Shown here piece after piece: positions 28,237 to 37,159 of a DNA stretch of 64,000 bases. The notes beneath the pieces were generated by a model. It ran no database searches and was not told the origin of the DNA. It saw only the letters and a program-made list of their open reading frames with translations. Where the stretch lies: positions 62,001 through 126,000 of the forward strand of contig JAQWLM010000002.1 in the NCBI GenBank assembly GCA_029247315.1. The letters are read 5' to 3'. Numbering within the stretch: the stretch's first letter is position 1; each line of letters begins with the position of its first letter. The position numbers were made by a program, and so were the translations under genes. The stretch comes from AAA164-E04 sp014239995 (lineage in GTDB: Bacteria; Verrucomicrobiota; Verrucomicrobiia; Limisphaerales; AAA164-E04).

Positions 28237-28719
28237 TCAAAGGCTTTCAATGACCTCCAGGACCTCCCGGGGATGAAGCTCTGGCTTGACCTTGGGCCAG
28301 ATTCTTACGATGGCGCCAGTCGGACCAATCAGAAAGGTACTGCGATGGATGCCATCATAGATCTTTCCCATGAATTGTTTAGGCCCCCAGACACCATACT
28401 TGGAAACGATTTGCTTGTCTTCATCCGCCAGCAGGAGAAAAGGCAGGCCAAATTTGTCCACAAACTTGTCATGGGATTTGACCGAGTCTGTGCTGACACC
28501 AAGGACCACGGCATCTTGCCGCTGAAATGCTTCATGCAGGTCGCGAAAAGCACACGCCTCTTTGTTGCACCCTGGTGTGTTATCCTTGGGATAAAAGTAG
28601 AGCACCACAAAACCACCCTCGAAATCATTTAAGTGGACCGGCCGGCCTCCGTTGGTCAGCGCCGTAAATGCCGGCGCCTGGTCTCCCTCCTTTAACGTCA
28701 ATGTGATGCCCTTTGCCAT
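28237..28719 (-). CDS. bcp: Thioredoxin-dependent thiol peroxidase (Bcp/PrxQ)
   Basis: 160 residues, normal for Bcp. The peroxidatic cysteine C51 and resolving cysteine C56 are in YFYPKDNTPGCNKEACAF, and LGVSTDSVKSHDKFVDKFGLPFLLLADE is the family's typical middle region. It reduces hydrogen peroxide and organic hydroperoxides using thioredoxin. It is a cytosolic single gene, 50 bp downstream of the Smr gene on the same strand. Confidence 0.96.
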   Translation of the reverse strand: MAKGITLTLKEGDQAPAFTALTNGGRPVHLNDFEGGFVVLYFYPKDNTPGCNKEACAFRDLHEAFQRQDAVVLGVSTDSVKSHDKFVDKFGLPFLLLADEDKQIVSKYGVWGPKQFMGKIYDGIHRSTFLIGPTGAIVRIWPKVKPELHPREVLEVIESL

Positions 28720-28769
28720 GGGCAGAACTTACTCAAGTCAGGAGTGAATGCAAGTGGAAGCCAGAAAGG

Positions 28770-29051
28770 CTATTCCTCGCACTTGAGGAAAACCATCGTG
28801 GCCCCCCATCCGCCGTTCCACTCCGGAGCATTCTGGTAGGATGCCACGTAGTTCAGTCTTGCCAGCAAGGCATGCACCCCTCGACGCAGGCTACCAGAGC
28901 CTTTTCCATGGATCACTCTCACCTGTAGAATACCTTGGGCACGACAGGCTTGCAGATAATCAGGCACAAGGTCCCCGATTTCATTGGGACGGAAGGTGTG
29001 AAGGTCCAACTCACCGTTGATGGGAATTTCTATGGGCTCTTCCGAAGACAT
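28770..29051 (-). CDS. Smr domain protein
   Basis: 93 residues from the ATG at 29051; a TTG start five codons earlier is possible. It is almost entirely an Smr domain: GELDLHTFRPNE (the HxF variant of the DLHG-type N-terminal motif), RVIHGKGSGSLRRGVHALL (the GxGxG-like active loop) and a terminal GATMVFLKCEE. Smr domains nick or bind branched DNA or RNA. This one is free-standing rather than attached to MutS2. Confidence 0.85.
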   Translation of the reverse strand: MSSEEPIEIPINGELDLHTFRPNEIGDLVPDYLQACRAQGILQVRVIHGKGSGSLRRGVHALLARLNYVASYQNAPEWNGGWGATMVFLKCEE

Positions 29052-29193
29052 ATCATCCGGATACAATAAATCCCGTAAAAAAACGAGCCAGGATAACCTT
29101 TTCCAATGCCAGCGCTTTTTTCGATTGCCTTAACAAGGCTGGAAATCACATATTGGGGGGCCTTAAGAACTTGAACGATTATTGAACGCTATC

Positions 29194-29535
29194 ATGTTTC
29201 TCTATCTGGCCCAAACGGCAGTTCCTTCCGAAGGGAAGGCTTGGGGGGATTTGGTCATCTACCAATTGACCGGATTCCTGATCGTCATCATGGTGCTCTG
29301 CTCCCTGTGGGTGGCGGTTGCCTGCCTTGGCAAGCTCTTCAGGGTTCTGGACCTGAAGGATCCCGCTACGGAGGCATCCAAACAAAGAACCCCCAGCCCA
29401 GCCCAGGCGACAAGTCCCCATTTGGAGGCTAGCCCCGAAATACTGGCAGTCGTTGGCGCTGCGCTGCATACAGTCATTCGAGGACCGTTTAAGATAGTCT
29501 CAATAGAGACATCCAAACCAGAAAAGGCACCTTGA
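29194..29535 (+). CDS. Sodium pump decarboxylase gamma subunit (OadG family)
   Basis: 113 residues from the ATG at 29194 (an in-frame TTG lies at 29182). The N-terminal half has one membrane span (VIYQLTGFLIVIMVLCSLWVAVACLG), followed by a polar, Pro/Ser-rich tail with SPHLEASPEILAVVGAALHTVIRGPFKI, the pattern of OadG/GcdG. The small subunit stabilises the decarboxylase-beta complex. It starts the module with the biotin carrier and beta subunit that follow. Confidence 0.82.
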   Translation: MFLYLAQTAVPSEGKAWGDLVIYQLTGFLIVIMVLCSLWVAVACLGKLFRVLDLKDPATEASKQRTPSPAQATSPHLEASPEILAVVGAALHTVIRGPFKIVSIETSKPEKAP

Positions 29536-29583
29536 ACCTCTCCGTTCTGGATATCTGAAAAAGCAAAAGGAATCTCATCGCCT

Positions 29584-29928
29584 ATGAAGAAATTAAGAGT
29601 CACTGTTCAGGGAAAGTCATATGACGTGACCGTAGAGCTATTGGGCGAAGGTGCCGCGGCACCCGCTGCACCACCGGCTCCGGCCAGCATTCCCTCTACC
29701 CCCTCAGGACAAGGGAATCCCATCGCCAGCCCACTGGCCGGCAAGGTAGTCAGCATAGGAATCAAGATCGGACAACAGGTCACTGAAGGGGACGAGATCA
29801 TGGTATTGGAAGCCATGAAAATGAATACCCACGTCTATGCCCCGGGGACCGGCAAGATTGCCGACATTCAGGTTCAACCTGGCGATAACGTCGAGGAAGG
29901 ACAGTCACTGGCAAGCCTTGAAGGTTAG
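29584..29928 (+). CDS. Biotin carboxyl carrier subunit of a decarboxylase pump
   Basis: 114 residues. The N-terminal strand KLRVTVQGKSYDVTVELLGEG, an Ala/Pro-rich linker (about 23-40) and a biotinyl domain are seen. The biotinylation site is K79 in VLEAMKMNTHVYAP (EAMKM). It carries carboxyl-biotin from the (absent) carboxyltransferase alpha subunit to the beta subunit. The gene begins 48 bp after the gamma gene and ends immediately before the beta gene, a single transcript by layout. Confidence 0.93.
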   Translation: MKKLRVTVQGKSYDVTVELLGEGAAAPAAPPAPASIPSTPSGQGNPIASPLAGKVVSIGIKIGQQVTEGDEIMVLEAMKMNTHVYAPGTGKIADIQVQPGDNVEEGQSLASLEG

Positions 29929-29970
29929 GTGGATAGTGTATCAATCCCGACATTGCTCTGGAACCAGCTT

Positions 29971-31203
29971 ATGTTAGACAGCGTAACAGATTTCTTCAAA
30001 CTCACAGGGTTCAGCATGATCACGTGGCAGATGCTGGTCATGTGGGGCGTGGTCATGCTGATGTTCTACCTTGCTATCTACAAGAGGTTCGAGCCCCTGC
30101 TTCTGGTGCCGATTGCCTTTGGAGCCCTGGTAGCCAATCTCCCCACACGGGGTATCATCACTTTCCAGTCCCAAGCTGATGGCACCATCAGTTCAGGAGC
30201 CATACAGATGGAAGCCACGGTGGAAACTCCAAGCTCGAATGAGGAAGGCCACGCGACCTACCACATTCATAAGGTGGAAGGGGGGCTTTTTGACTTCATC
30301 ACCCAGGGCGTCAAACTGGAGTTGTTTCCACCCTTGATCTTTCTGGGAGTCGGGGCCTTGACGGATTTCGGTCCTCTGATTGCAAATCCCCGTGTATTAT
30401 TGCTCGGGGCAGCGGCACAGATAGGCGTTTTTTTCACCTTTCTTGGTGCCTCGTTCCTGGGCTTCAGCACCCTCCAATCCGCATCCATCGGGATTATTGG
30501 CGGGGCAGATGGCCCCACCGCCATCTTCACCAGCAACAAGCTTGCCCCTGAACTGCTTGGTCCGATTGCGGTTGCAGCCTACAGCTACATGGCACTTGTA
30601 CCCCTGATACAACCCCCGATCATGCGTCTTCTAACCTCGGTCAAGGAACGAAAAATCCGCATGAAATCACTGCGAAATGTCACGCGCTTGGAAAAAAACG
30701 TCTTTGCTGTGGTCGTGACGATCGTCTGTGTCCTCCTGGTACCTGACGCTTCCCCCCTCATCGTCATGCTGATGCTGGGCAATTTCATAAGGGAGTGTGG
30801 GGTGACGGACCGCCTTCTGAAAGCCGCCCAGAATGAAATCATCAATGTGGTGACTATTTTTCTGGGAGTCAGCGTTGGCATTACCATGAAGGGAGAACGC
30901 TTTCTTCAGGTGGAAACCATCAAGATCATCGTGCTTGGAGTGATCGCCTTCTCCATCTCGACGGCAGGCGGGATCATCATGGCAAAGTTGATGAACCTCT
31001 TCAGCAAGAAGAACCCCATTAACCCGCTGATCGGCTCTGCGGGGGTCTCCGCCGTTCCGATGGCGGCGCGGGTATCACATGTAGAGGGTCAAAAGTATGA
31101 CCCGAGCAACTACCTGCTGATGCACGCCATGGGGCCCAATGTCGCTGGCGTGATTGGTTCCGCTGTCGTGGCGGGTTACTTTATATCAACCCTTGCAAAC
31201 TGA
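29971..31203 (+). CDS. Sodium ion-translocating decarboxylase beta subunit (OadB/GcdB family)
   Basis: 410 residues from the ATG at 29971; a GTG at 29929 directly abutting the carrier's stop would add 14 residues. Hallmarks: ELFPPLIFLGVGALTDFGPLIANPR, IGIIGGADGPTAIFTSNKLAPELLGPIAVAAYSYMALVPLIQPPIM, and GVSAVPMAARVSHVEG ... HAMGPNVAGVIGSAVVAG. About nine membrane spans. It decarboxylates carboxybiotin while exporting sodium. An unusual polar insertion of about 40 residues (61-102) sits where the family normally has a short loop. The alpha subunit is not in the window. Confidence 0.93.
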   Translation: MLDSVTDFFKLTGFSMITWQMLVMWGVVMLMFYLAIYKRFEPLLLVPIAFGALVANLPTRGIITFQSQADGTISSGAIQMEATVETPSSNEEGHATYHIHKVEGGLFDFITQGVKLELFPPLIFLGVGALTDFGPLIANPRVLLLGAAAQIGVFFTFLGASFLGFSTLQSASIGIIGGADGPTAIFTSNKLAPELLGPIAVAAYSYMALVPLIQPPIMRLLTSVKERKIRMKSLRNVTRLEKNVFAVVVTIVCVLLVPDASPLIVMLMLGNFIRECGVTDRLLKAAQNEIINVVTIFLGVSVGITMKGERFLQVETIKIIVLGVIAFSISTAGGIIMAKLMNLFSKKNPINPLIGSAGVSAVPMAARVSHVEGQKYDPSNYLLMHAMGPNVAGVIGSAVVAGYFISTLAN

Positions 31204-31232
31204 GGATCGCAATCTTCCGACTGGGGCAGGAT

Positions 31233-31523
31233 TCAATCCTTGCCCTGTCGCACCAACTCCTTTTTATCCTCAAGCTCCGATTCCAGCACCTGACGCTCCA
31301 TGGCCAGTTGGCGCTTGAGGGATTCATGTGCCTCCATGTCCCCTGAGACGACCGCTTTCTCAATCTGTTCGTTGAGGAAGATCTCCTTCTCGGCAATCTT
31401 GGCGGTGTATTTTGAGTCCAGCTCACCAAGTCTTGCCTTTTGTTCTTCCGTCAATTGAGTGACAGGGCTCTCCTTGTTAAGACGTTCCATGGCCAGTTCA
31501 TAGGCAGATTTCATGCCCTGCAT
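31233..31523 (-). CDS. Small charged coiled-coil protein, function unknown
   Basis: 96 residues, almost entirely helical and charged (ELAMERLNKES, EEQKARLGELDSKYTAKIAEKEIFLNEQIEKA, LKRQLAMERQVLESELEDKKELVRQG), predicting a coiled coil. No signal or catalytic motif. It lies downstream of the xylA terminator and converges on the beta-subunit gene. Likely a real small cytosolic protein, without a family I can name. Confidence 0.62.
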   Translation of the reverse strand: MQGMKSAYELAMERLNKESPVTQLTEEQKARLGELDSKYTAKIAEKEIFLNEQIEKAVVSGDMEAHESLKRQLAMERQVLESELEDKKELVRQGKD

Positions 31524-31602
31524 TTGGTAACCAATATAGCATCAAACTCAAGTGAATAATGGGACTCATGTGGAGTTCTCGCAGCCATTGCAACCAGCAT
31601 GT

Positions 31603-31634
31603 AAAAAAAAGAACCACCCGGTTAAGGGTGGTTC
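31603..31634 (-). terminator. Rho-independent terminator after xylA
   Basis: A 9-bp perfect stem GAACCACCC / GGGTGGTTC (31611-31619 with 31626-31634) has a 6-base loop and is followed, on the minus strand, by a run of eight T (complement of the A-run at 31603-31610). It sits 27 bp beyond the xylA stop. Confidence 0.9.
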
Positions 31635-31660
31635 TCTCTTTAAAAGCTCGTATCGCTGAG

Positions 31661-32986
31661 TCAGATAAACTCGTTGATGAGGTTTTCAAGGAATTCCTGC
31701 CGCCCGCTTTCATTGCGAGCAATGCGTCCCTGTTTGAGAACATACTTTTCCAGATCCTTGAAACTCGACGCACCATCTTCGATACGCTTTCCAATACCAG
31801 TGTCCCAGGAGCGATAACGTTGCGCAACAAAGGCATCGAGACGACCATCGGCACGAATAGCCGCAGCTATCTTGAGTCCTCGAGCAAAGGCATCCATACC
31901 TCCAATGTGCGCGTGAAAGAGATCCATGGGTTCAAAACTTTCACGCCGCACCTTGGCATCAAAGTTCACCCCACCAGGGGCCAATCCACCGTTCCTGAGA
32001 ATGGAAAGCATGCACTGCGTGGTCAGGTAGACATCGGTCGGAAACTGGTCGGTATCCCAACCCAGCATGACGTCCCCTGTGTTGGCATCGATGCTACCGA
32101 GAGCACCGGAGGCAGCTGCGACTTCCAGCTCATGCTGCATGGTATGCCCGGCAAGGGTGGCATGATTGGTTTCCAGGTTCAACTTGAAGTGATCCGTCAA
32201 ATCATATTGGCGAAGGAAGTTGAGACACGCAGCCGCATCGGAGTCATACTGGTGCTTGGTCGGCTCCTTGGGCTTGGGCTCGATGTAAAACTGTCCCTTG
32301 AAACGGATCTTCTTCTTGTGCTCCACAGCCATGTGCAGGAAGGACGCCAGATGGTCCATTTCACGTTTGAGATGCGTATTCCAAAGTGTGGAGTAACCTT
32401 CGCGTCCACCCCAGAAGGTGTAACCCTCCCCACCAAGGGACTTGGTAACCTCCATGGCTTTCTTGACCTGGGCAGCGGCGTAGGCAAAGGCATCGGCATT
32501 ACAACTCGTCGCAGCACCGTGCATGTAGCGCGGATGCGCAAACAGACAAGCCGTACCCCAAAGAAGCTTGATACCGGTGCGCTGCTGCTCCTCCTTCAGG
32601 ACCTTGGCAACGGCATCGAGGTTTTTATTGCTCGCAGACAGTGATTTGCCCTCCGGGGCAACGTCACGATCATGGAAAGCGTAGTGGGGAACCCCCAGTT
32701 TTTCCATGAATTCAAATGCCACGCGCACCCTGTTTTGGGCATTTTTGACGGACTCCGTACCATCATCCCAGGGCCTCAGGGCCGTACCGACGCCAAAGGG
32801 GTCCGACAAGGGATTACGGAAGGTATGCCAGTAAACCACCGAAAAGCGCAAGTGATCCTTCATGGACTTGCCTTCGATGATTTCATCCTCGTTGTAGTGT
32901 TTGAAAGCCAGTGGATTCTTGGAATCCGCACCTTCGTAACGGGTTTTTTTGATTTTCGGAAATGCTTCCTTAGCTTTTTTCGGCAT
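31661..32986 (-). CDS. xylA: Xylose isomerase
   Basis: 441 residues, full length for the larger bacterial class. Start MPKKAKEAFPKIKKTRYEGADSKNPLAFKHYN and blocks YWGGREGY-like TFWGGREGYSTLWNT, YIEPKPKEPTKHQYD, FKLNLETNHATLAGHTMQHE (metal-ligand Glu/His region) and PGGVNFDAKVRRES are diagnostic. It converts xylose to xylulose. No xylulokinase or regulator sits beside it. A strong terminator follows at 31603-31634, so it is probably a single-gene transcript. Confidence 0.98.
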   Translation of the reverse strand: MPKKAKEAFPKIKKTRYEGADSKNPLAFKHYNEDEIIEGKSMKDHLRFSVVYWHTFRNPLSDPFGVGTALRPWDDGTESVKNAQNRVRVAFEFMEKLGVPHYAFHDRDVAPEGKSLSASNKNLDAVAKVLKEEQQRTGIKLLWGTACLFAHPRYMHGAATSCNADAFAYAAAQVKKAMEVTKSLGGEGYTFWGGREGYSTLWNTHLKREMDHLASFLHMAVEHKKKIRFKGQFYIEPKPKEPTKHQYDSDAAACLNFLRQYDLTDHFKLNLETNHATLAGHTMQHELEVAAASGALGSIDANTGDVMLGWDTDQFPTDVYLTTQCMLSILRNGGLAPGGVNFDAKVRRESFEPMDLFHAHIGGMDAFARGLKIAAAIRADGRLDAFVAQRYRSWDTGIGKRIEDGASSFKDLEKYVLKQGRIARNESGRQEFLENLINEFI

Positions 32987-33057
32987 ACGATCTTATTAAT
33001 TATTAACAGTTTACAGACACTTTTTCTCAATCCAAGAAAACGGCACAGAGAGCCGAA

Positions 33058-33084
33058 ATGATAAGAACTACGAAGCTTAGTCAA
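33058..33084 (-). promoter_or_regulatory. Possible xylA promoter
   Basis: On the minus strand TTGACT (complement of 33079-33084) is followed after 15 bases by TATCAT (complement of 33058-33063), about 70 bp before the xylA ATG. The hexamers fit the sigma-70 type, but the spacing is short and the call is speculative. The region 32987-33223 separates the divergent xylA and yajC starts. Confidence 0.3.
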
Positions 33085-33223
33085 GAATTTTATTTTGAAT
33101 CAACCCCTTTTTAGCCGGTCGGGTGGTCGCGCTTGTTGGAAATGAACTCCAAATGTTTTGCACCTTTATCTTGCCAAACACTCTCCTCTTAATAGAGTAT
33201 CCGGCTCATTTGTGACGATTCCT

Positions 33224-33568
33224 ATGAATTTGTTTGAGAACACCATTTGGTTATTGGCGGCACAGGCGGCCCCCTCTGGAAACGGGCAGCAAGGGCCGGT
33301 ATGGGTCCAGTTCATGCCCTTTGTATTTCTTTTTCTGATCATGTATGTCATCCTCATTCGGCCTCAGCAGAAAAAAGCCCGCGAGCACGATACGCTCTTG
33401 AAGACACTCAAGATCGGTGATCGGGTGAGCACAAACAGCGGCATCGTTGGGGTGGTGGTCGGCATGAAAGATGACAAGGTTTCGGTTCGCTCGGCGGATA
33501 CAAAACTGGAGATGCTGAAGGGGTCAGTCACCGAGGTCATTGCGAAAAAGGGCGATTTGGATTCCTAG
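33224..33568 (+). CDS. yajC: Preprotein translocase subunit YajC
   Basis: 114 residues from the ATG at 33224; an upstream in-frame start would add 22 polar residues with no support. It has a single membrane span (FMPFVFLFLIMYVILI) directly followed by the conserved RPQQKKAREHDTLLKTLKIGDRV block. The C-terminal GSVTEVIAKKG is typical. YajC associates with SecDF in the export machinery, and secDF begins 26 bp downstream. Confidence 0.95.
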   Translation: MNLFENTIWLLAAQAAPSGNGQQGPVWVQFMPFVFLFLIMYVILIRPQQKKAREHDTLLKTLKIGDRVSTNSGIVGVVVGMKDDKVSVRSADTKLEMLKGSVTEVIAKKGDLDS

Positions 33569-33594
33569 AGACGTCACACACACAAGTATTTTAA

Positions 33595-36123
33595 ATGAAA
33601 CCCGCATATTTTTATAAATGGTTGTTGGTCATCATCTTGACGGTGGGGGCAATCACCGAGATCACTCCGTTTAAGGACAAAAACCTCATCGATCAATTCG
33701 AGCAGGATGCCACCAGCTCTGAGGATAACAAACAACTCCTGGAAACGGTACTCGCTGAAGCAAGGGAAATGGAGAAAGCATCTCCAGGGAGGACCTACGC
33801 CAACTTGTTTGACGCCATCGGCAGCAAGGATATCAGCTCGCTTTTCCCGAATATCGCCGTTGCTGAAGATGAAGATCAGCCCGTCAAGGTCGTTCTCAAC
33901 AAGCTTCAAGAAAAAGCGAAGGGAGAAATCCGGCTGGGCCTCGATCTACAGGGTGGCGTATCCTTCACGGTGGCCATGGAAACCAACGTGCTCAGTGCGG
34001 ACAGGGACAAGGATGTCGCACTGGAGCAAGCCATGGGTGTCCTTCGAAGCCGCGTCGATAAGTTTGGAGTGGCGGAACCCTTGCTCCAGACCAGCGGTGA
34101 AAACGAAATCGAAATCGAGATGCCTGGTCTCTCCGAGCAGGATTACCAGTCCGTGCGCGACATCCTGACGCGCCCTGCCTACCTGGAATTTCGCATGGTC
34201 CATGAGCGCAGCCAGGAATTACTGGCTCGTGGTTTTCCTGTTCCAGGCTATGAGGTCCTTACGGAGCGTAAAGCGAGTGAAACGCCGGGCCAACCCGACA
34301 ACCTCATTGAATATCTCGTCAAGATCAAACCGGAACAAGGCCTGACCGGCACCCACATCAGCGCTGCCGGGGTCTATCCCAATCCCATGACCGGTGAGCC
34401 TGAAATCGATTTCACGCTCACAACGGAAGGTGCCTTGCTTTTTGCTGACATCACACGACAGAATGTCGGACGGCAACTGGCCATCGTCCTCGACGGTGAG
34501 CTTAAGTCAGCGCCCGTGATTCGGGGGGCCATCGAACAGGGTCGTGGACAGATCACCGGCGATTATGAAATGCGGGAGGCATTTGAACTTTCCAACGTAC
34601 TTGAAAACCCCCTGGAAGCCCCTGTCCGCATCGTGGAAGAAAACTCGACGGGCCCTACCCTGGGGCAGGACTCCGTCAACAAGGGGGTCAAGGCTTCCAT
34701 CATCGGCCTGGTACTTGTGGCCATTTTCATGCTCGTCTATTATATGGGCGCCGGATTGATCGCTAATTTTGCACTGATGTTGAACATCGTCCTCCTCATG
34801 GGAGTCTTGTGCATGATTGACGCGACCCTGACTCTCCCGGGTATTGCAGGCATCGTCCTCACCGTAGGCATGGCAGTGGATGCCAATGTGCTTATTTTCG
34901 AACGTATCCGTGAGGAGCTCGCACTCGGAAAATCAACTCGAGGTGCCATCGAGGCTGGTTTTGCCAAGGCATTTGGTACCATTTTCGACGCCAACGTCAC
35001 GACGTTGATTGCCTCGATCATCCTCATCAACATGGGTAAAGGACCCGTGAAGGGCTTTGGAGTCACCCTGACCATCGGCATCATTGCCAGCATGTTTACA
35101 GCACTGTTTGTAACCCGCCTTGTCTTGGAGGGCGCCTTGAGCATGGGGCTTAAGAATTTCAAGTTGCGACAACTACCTTTCCTGCGCCACTGCAATTTTG
35201 ACTTCATGCGGCTTTGGAAATCCTGGTTTGGCATTTCCTGGGCTTTGATCCTCGTTGGTATCGGGTTTGGTTTCTATCGCGGTGGAGATGTGTTCGGCGT
35301 GGACTTCGCCGGGGGTGACAGCATGACCTATCGTTTTGAGCAGAAGATCCCTGTGGAGAAGATCCGAGAAGCTGTCGACGCACTTGAAATTGGAGAAACA
35401 CAGATTGCCTACGAACGCGATATTACTCTGGGCTTGGGTGATGGGAGTGAAAGCCTCGAAATAACCGCTCCCTTTGATCAGGGTGAACAGATCACGGCCA
35501 TGTTGAAGGAACAATTCTCAGAAGCTGAATTCGGCCTGGATAAGACCAGCCGGGTCGGAGGATCTGTCGGGTCAGAAATCCAGAAATCCGCCATTATCGC
35601 ACTCACCCTGGCTCTCTTCGGGATTCTCATTTACGTGGCCTTGAGATATGAATTCTCCTTTGCCATTGGTGCGGTGCTGGCCGTCATCCATGACATACTG
35701 ATGACCTTGGGTATCTTTTTCATGTTTGGCAGGGACCTGAACGCACCCATGGTGGCCGCCATCCTGACCATCATCGGTTTCAGCATCAACGATACCATCG
35801 TCATCTTTGACAGGATTCGAGAGGACTTGAAGCTGGGAGTCAAGGGTAGCTTCAAGGACGTGATGAATAAGGCCATCAACGAGACCCTCGGTCGAACCGT
35901 CATCACCTCAGGTACCACTCTGCTGGCGGCCCTGGCCCTTTTCATCTATGGAGGAACGGTCATCAACGATTTTGCCTTCACCTTCGTGGTAGGAATCATT
36001 ACCGGAACCTATTCCAGCATCTATATCGCTGCCTCCATTGTCCTTTGGTACTGCGATGGCAAGAAGCCTAAGTTGATGACTTCAGAGGTCACCGACGACA
36101 TTCCCCACCCAGCCAAAGCCTGA
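33595..36123 (+). CDS. secDF: Protein translocase SecD-SecF fusion
   Basis: 842 residues combining SecD (about 1-515) and SecF (about 535-842). SecD blocks are RLGLDLQGGVSFTVAM, VLRSRVDKFGVAEP, GRQLAIVLDGELKSAPVI, GPTLGQDSVNKGV and TVGMAVDANVLIFERIREEL. SecF blocks are GVDFAGGDSMTYRF, RVGGSVGSEIQKSAI, TIIGFSINDTIVIFDRIRE and NETLGRTVITSGTTLLAAL. About 12 membrane spans. It uses the proton or sodium gradient to pull translocating proteins into the periplasm. The fusion is typical of Bacteroidetes and PVC bacteria. Confidence 0.97.
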   Translation: MKPAYFYKWLLVIILTVGAITEITPFKDKNLIDQFEQDATSSEDNKQLLETVLAEAREMEKASPGRTYANLFDAIGSKDISSLFPNIAVAEDEDQPVKVVLNKLQEKAKGEIRLGLDLQGGVSFTVAMETNVLSADRDKDVALEQAMGVLRSRVDKFGVAEPLLQTSGENEIEIEMPGLSEQDYQSVRDILTRPAYLEFRMVHERSQELLARGFPVPGYEVLTERKASETPGQPDNLIEYLVKIKPEQGLTGTHISAAGVYPNPMTGEPEIDFTLTTEGALLFADITRQNVGRQLAIVLDGELKSAPVIRGAIEQGRGQITGDYEMREAFELSNVLENPLEAPVRIVEENSTGPTLGQDSVNKGVKASIIGLVLVAIFMLVYYMGAGLIANFALMLNIVLLMGVLCMIDATLTLPGIAGIVLTVGMAVDANVLIFERIREELALGKSTRGAIEAGFAKAFGTIFDANVTTLIASIILINMGKGPVKGFGVTLTIGIIASMFTALFVTRLVLEGALSMGLKNFKLRQLPFLRHCNFDFMRLWKSWFGISWALILVGIGFGFYRGGDVFGVDFAGGDSMTYRFEQKIPVEKIREAVDALEIGETQIAYERDITLGLGDGSESLEITAPFDQGEQITAMLKEQFSEAEFGLDKTSRVGGSVGSEIQKSAIIALTLALFGILIYVALRYEFSFAIGAVLAVIHDILMTLGIFFMFGRDLNAPMVAAILTIIGFSINDTIVIFDRIREDLKLGVKGSFKDVMNKAINETLGRTVITSGTTLLAALALFIYGGTVINDFAFTFVVGIITGTYSSIYIAASIVLWYCDGKKPKLMTSEVTDDIPHPAKA

Positions 36124-36140
36124 GTGTTCCATCATATGCG

Positions 36141-37094
36141 ATGCTTGCTGTAGAGGCCATTCAGCCCTGGCACTGGGGAGGATTCATTATTGGCATATGC
36201 TTATTACTCGCACTTGACTTAGGTTTACTTCATCGGGAGGCTCGGGAAATACGGATGCGTGAGGCCGTCGCCTGGACCATGTGCTGGTTCACCTTGGCGA
36301 TGATGTTTGCCGCGTCCCTGCTCCGGCTGCAAGGCCAGGAGGCAGCAGGAGAGTTTGTGACCGGATACATCGTGGAGCTCGCTCTTTCGATGGACAACGT
36401 GTTCGTGATCGCGATGATCTTCACGTATTTCGGGGTACCCAAGCGGTTGCAGCATCGGGTTTTGTTCTGGGGCATCCTGGGAGCCATGGTGATGCGAGGG
36501 GTCATGATCTGGCTTGGGGTGGAACTCGTGGAGCGATTCCACTGGATCCTCTATTTTCTAGGGGCTTTTCTTATTTTTACCGGCTTCAAGATGGCCTTCG
36601 GGAGTGAGGAGGAAGTCCACCCAGAGCGCAACCCAATGATCAAGCTCATGCGCCGGTTTTTTCCAGTGACCAACTACTACGATGGACAAAGCTTTACAAC
36701 GCGCAAGCCAGGATACTTTGCCCTGACACCCCTGGCACTGGTACTCATAATGGTGGAAACCACCGACCTTATTTTTGCAGTGGATTCCATCCCCGCCATC
36801 TTTGGCGTGACTCAAAACCCCTTCGTGATCTTCACCTCCAATGTCTTTGCAATCCTCGGCCTCCGATCACTCTATTTTCTACTGGCTGGAGCCATGTCCT
36901 ACTTCACCTACCTGAAATTCGGATTATCCCTGGTGCTTGTCTTTATCGGCTTCAAGATGCTTATCGCCTTCACGTACAAGATTGACACCCTTTTATCACT
37001 CATTATCGTTGCAGGTATTATCTTAACCTCTGTCATGACTTCGCTGATATTGGGCCAACTCAGGGGTCAGGACCCACGGGATGAGGAAGCCTGA
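36141..37094 (+). CDS. TerC family integral membrane protein
   Basis: 317 residues with about eight membrane spans. Family marks: VELALSMDNVFVIAMIFTYFGVP (N-terminal conserved Asp and Asn), FRKM-type FTGFKMAFGSEEEVHPERNP, and VETTDLIFAVDSIPAIFGVTQNPFVIFTSNVFAILGLRSLYF with the second conserved Asp. It belongs to the TerC/Alx group, linked to manganese export and to metalation of exported proteins. It starts 17 bp after secDF, so co-transcription is likely. Confidence 0.95.
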   Translation: MLAVEAIQPWHWGGFIIGICLLLALDLGLLHREAREIRMREAVAWTMCWFTLAMMFAASLLRLQGQEAAGEFVTGYIVELALSMDNVFVIAMIFTYFGVPKRLQHRVLFWGILGAMVMRGVMIWLGVELVERFHWILYFLGAFLIFTGFKMAFGSEEEVHPERNPMIKLMRRFFPVTNYYDGQSFTTRKPGYFALTPLALVLIMVETTDLIFAVDSIPAIFGVTQNPFVIFTSNVFAILGLRSLYFLLAGAMSYFTYLKFGLSLVLVFIGFKMLIAFTYKIDTLLSLIIVAGIILTSVMTSLILGQLRGQDPRDEEA

Positions 37095-37159
37095 GTCCCA
37101 GAGGGCACGATACTTTTTCCAAGGCGTGATGCGTGAAAGGCAGGATCGAAAGGCCGTGC

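Noticed and set aside
31559..32644. 361-codon frame on the plus strand opposite xylA
   Set aside because: It lies wholly antisense to a clear xylose isomerase and has no recognisable domain; it is a shadow of a GC-rich gene.
33377..33400. Possible second promoter for yajC (TTGCCA with an AT-rich box upstream of 33224)
   Set aside because: The spacing between the candidate hexamers (near 33171 and 33190) is not consistent with a standard promoter.
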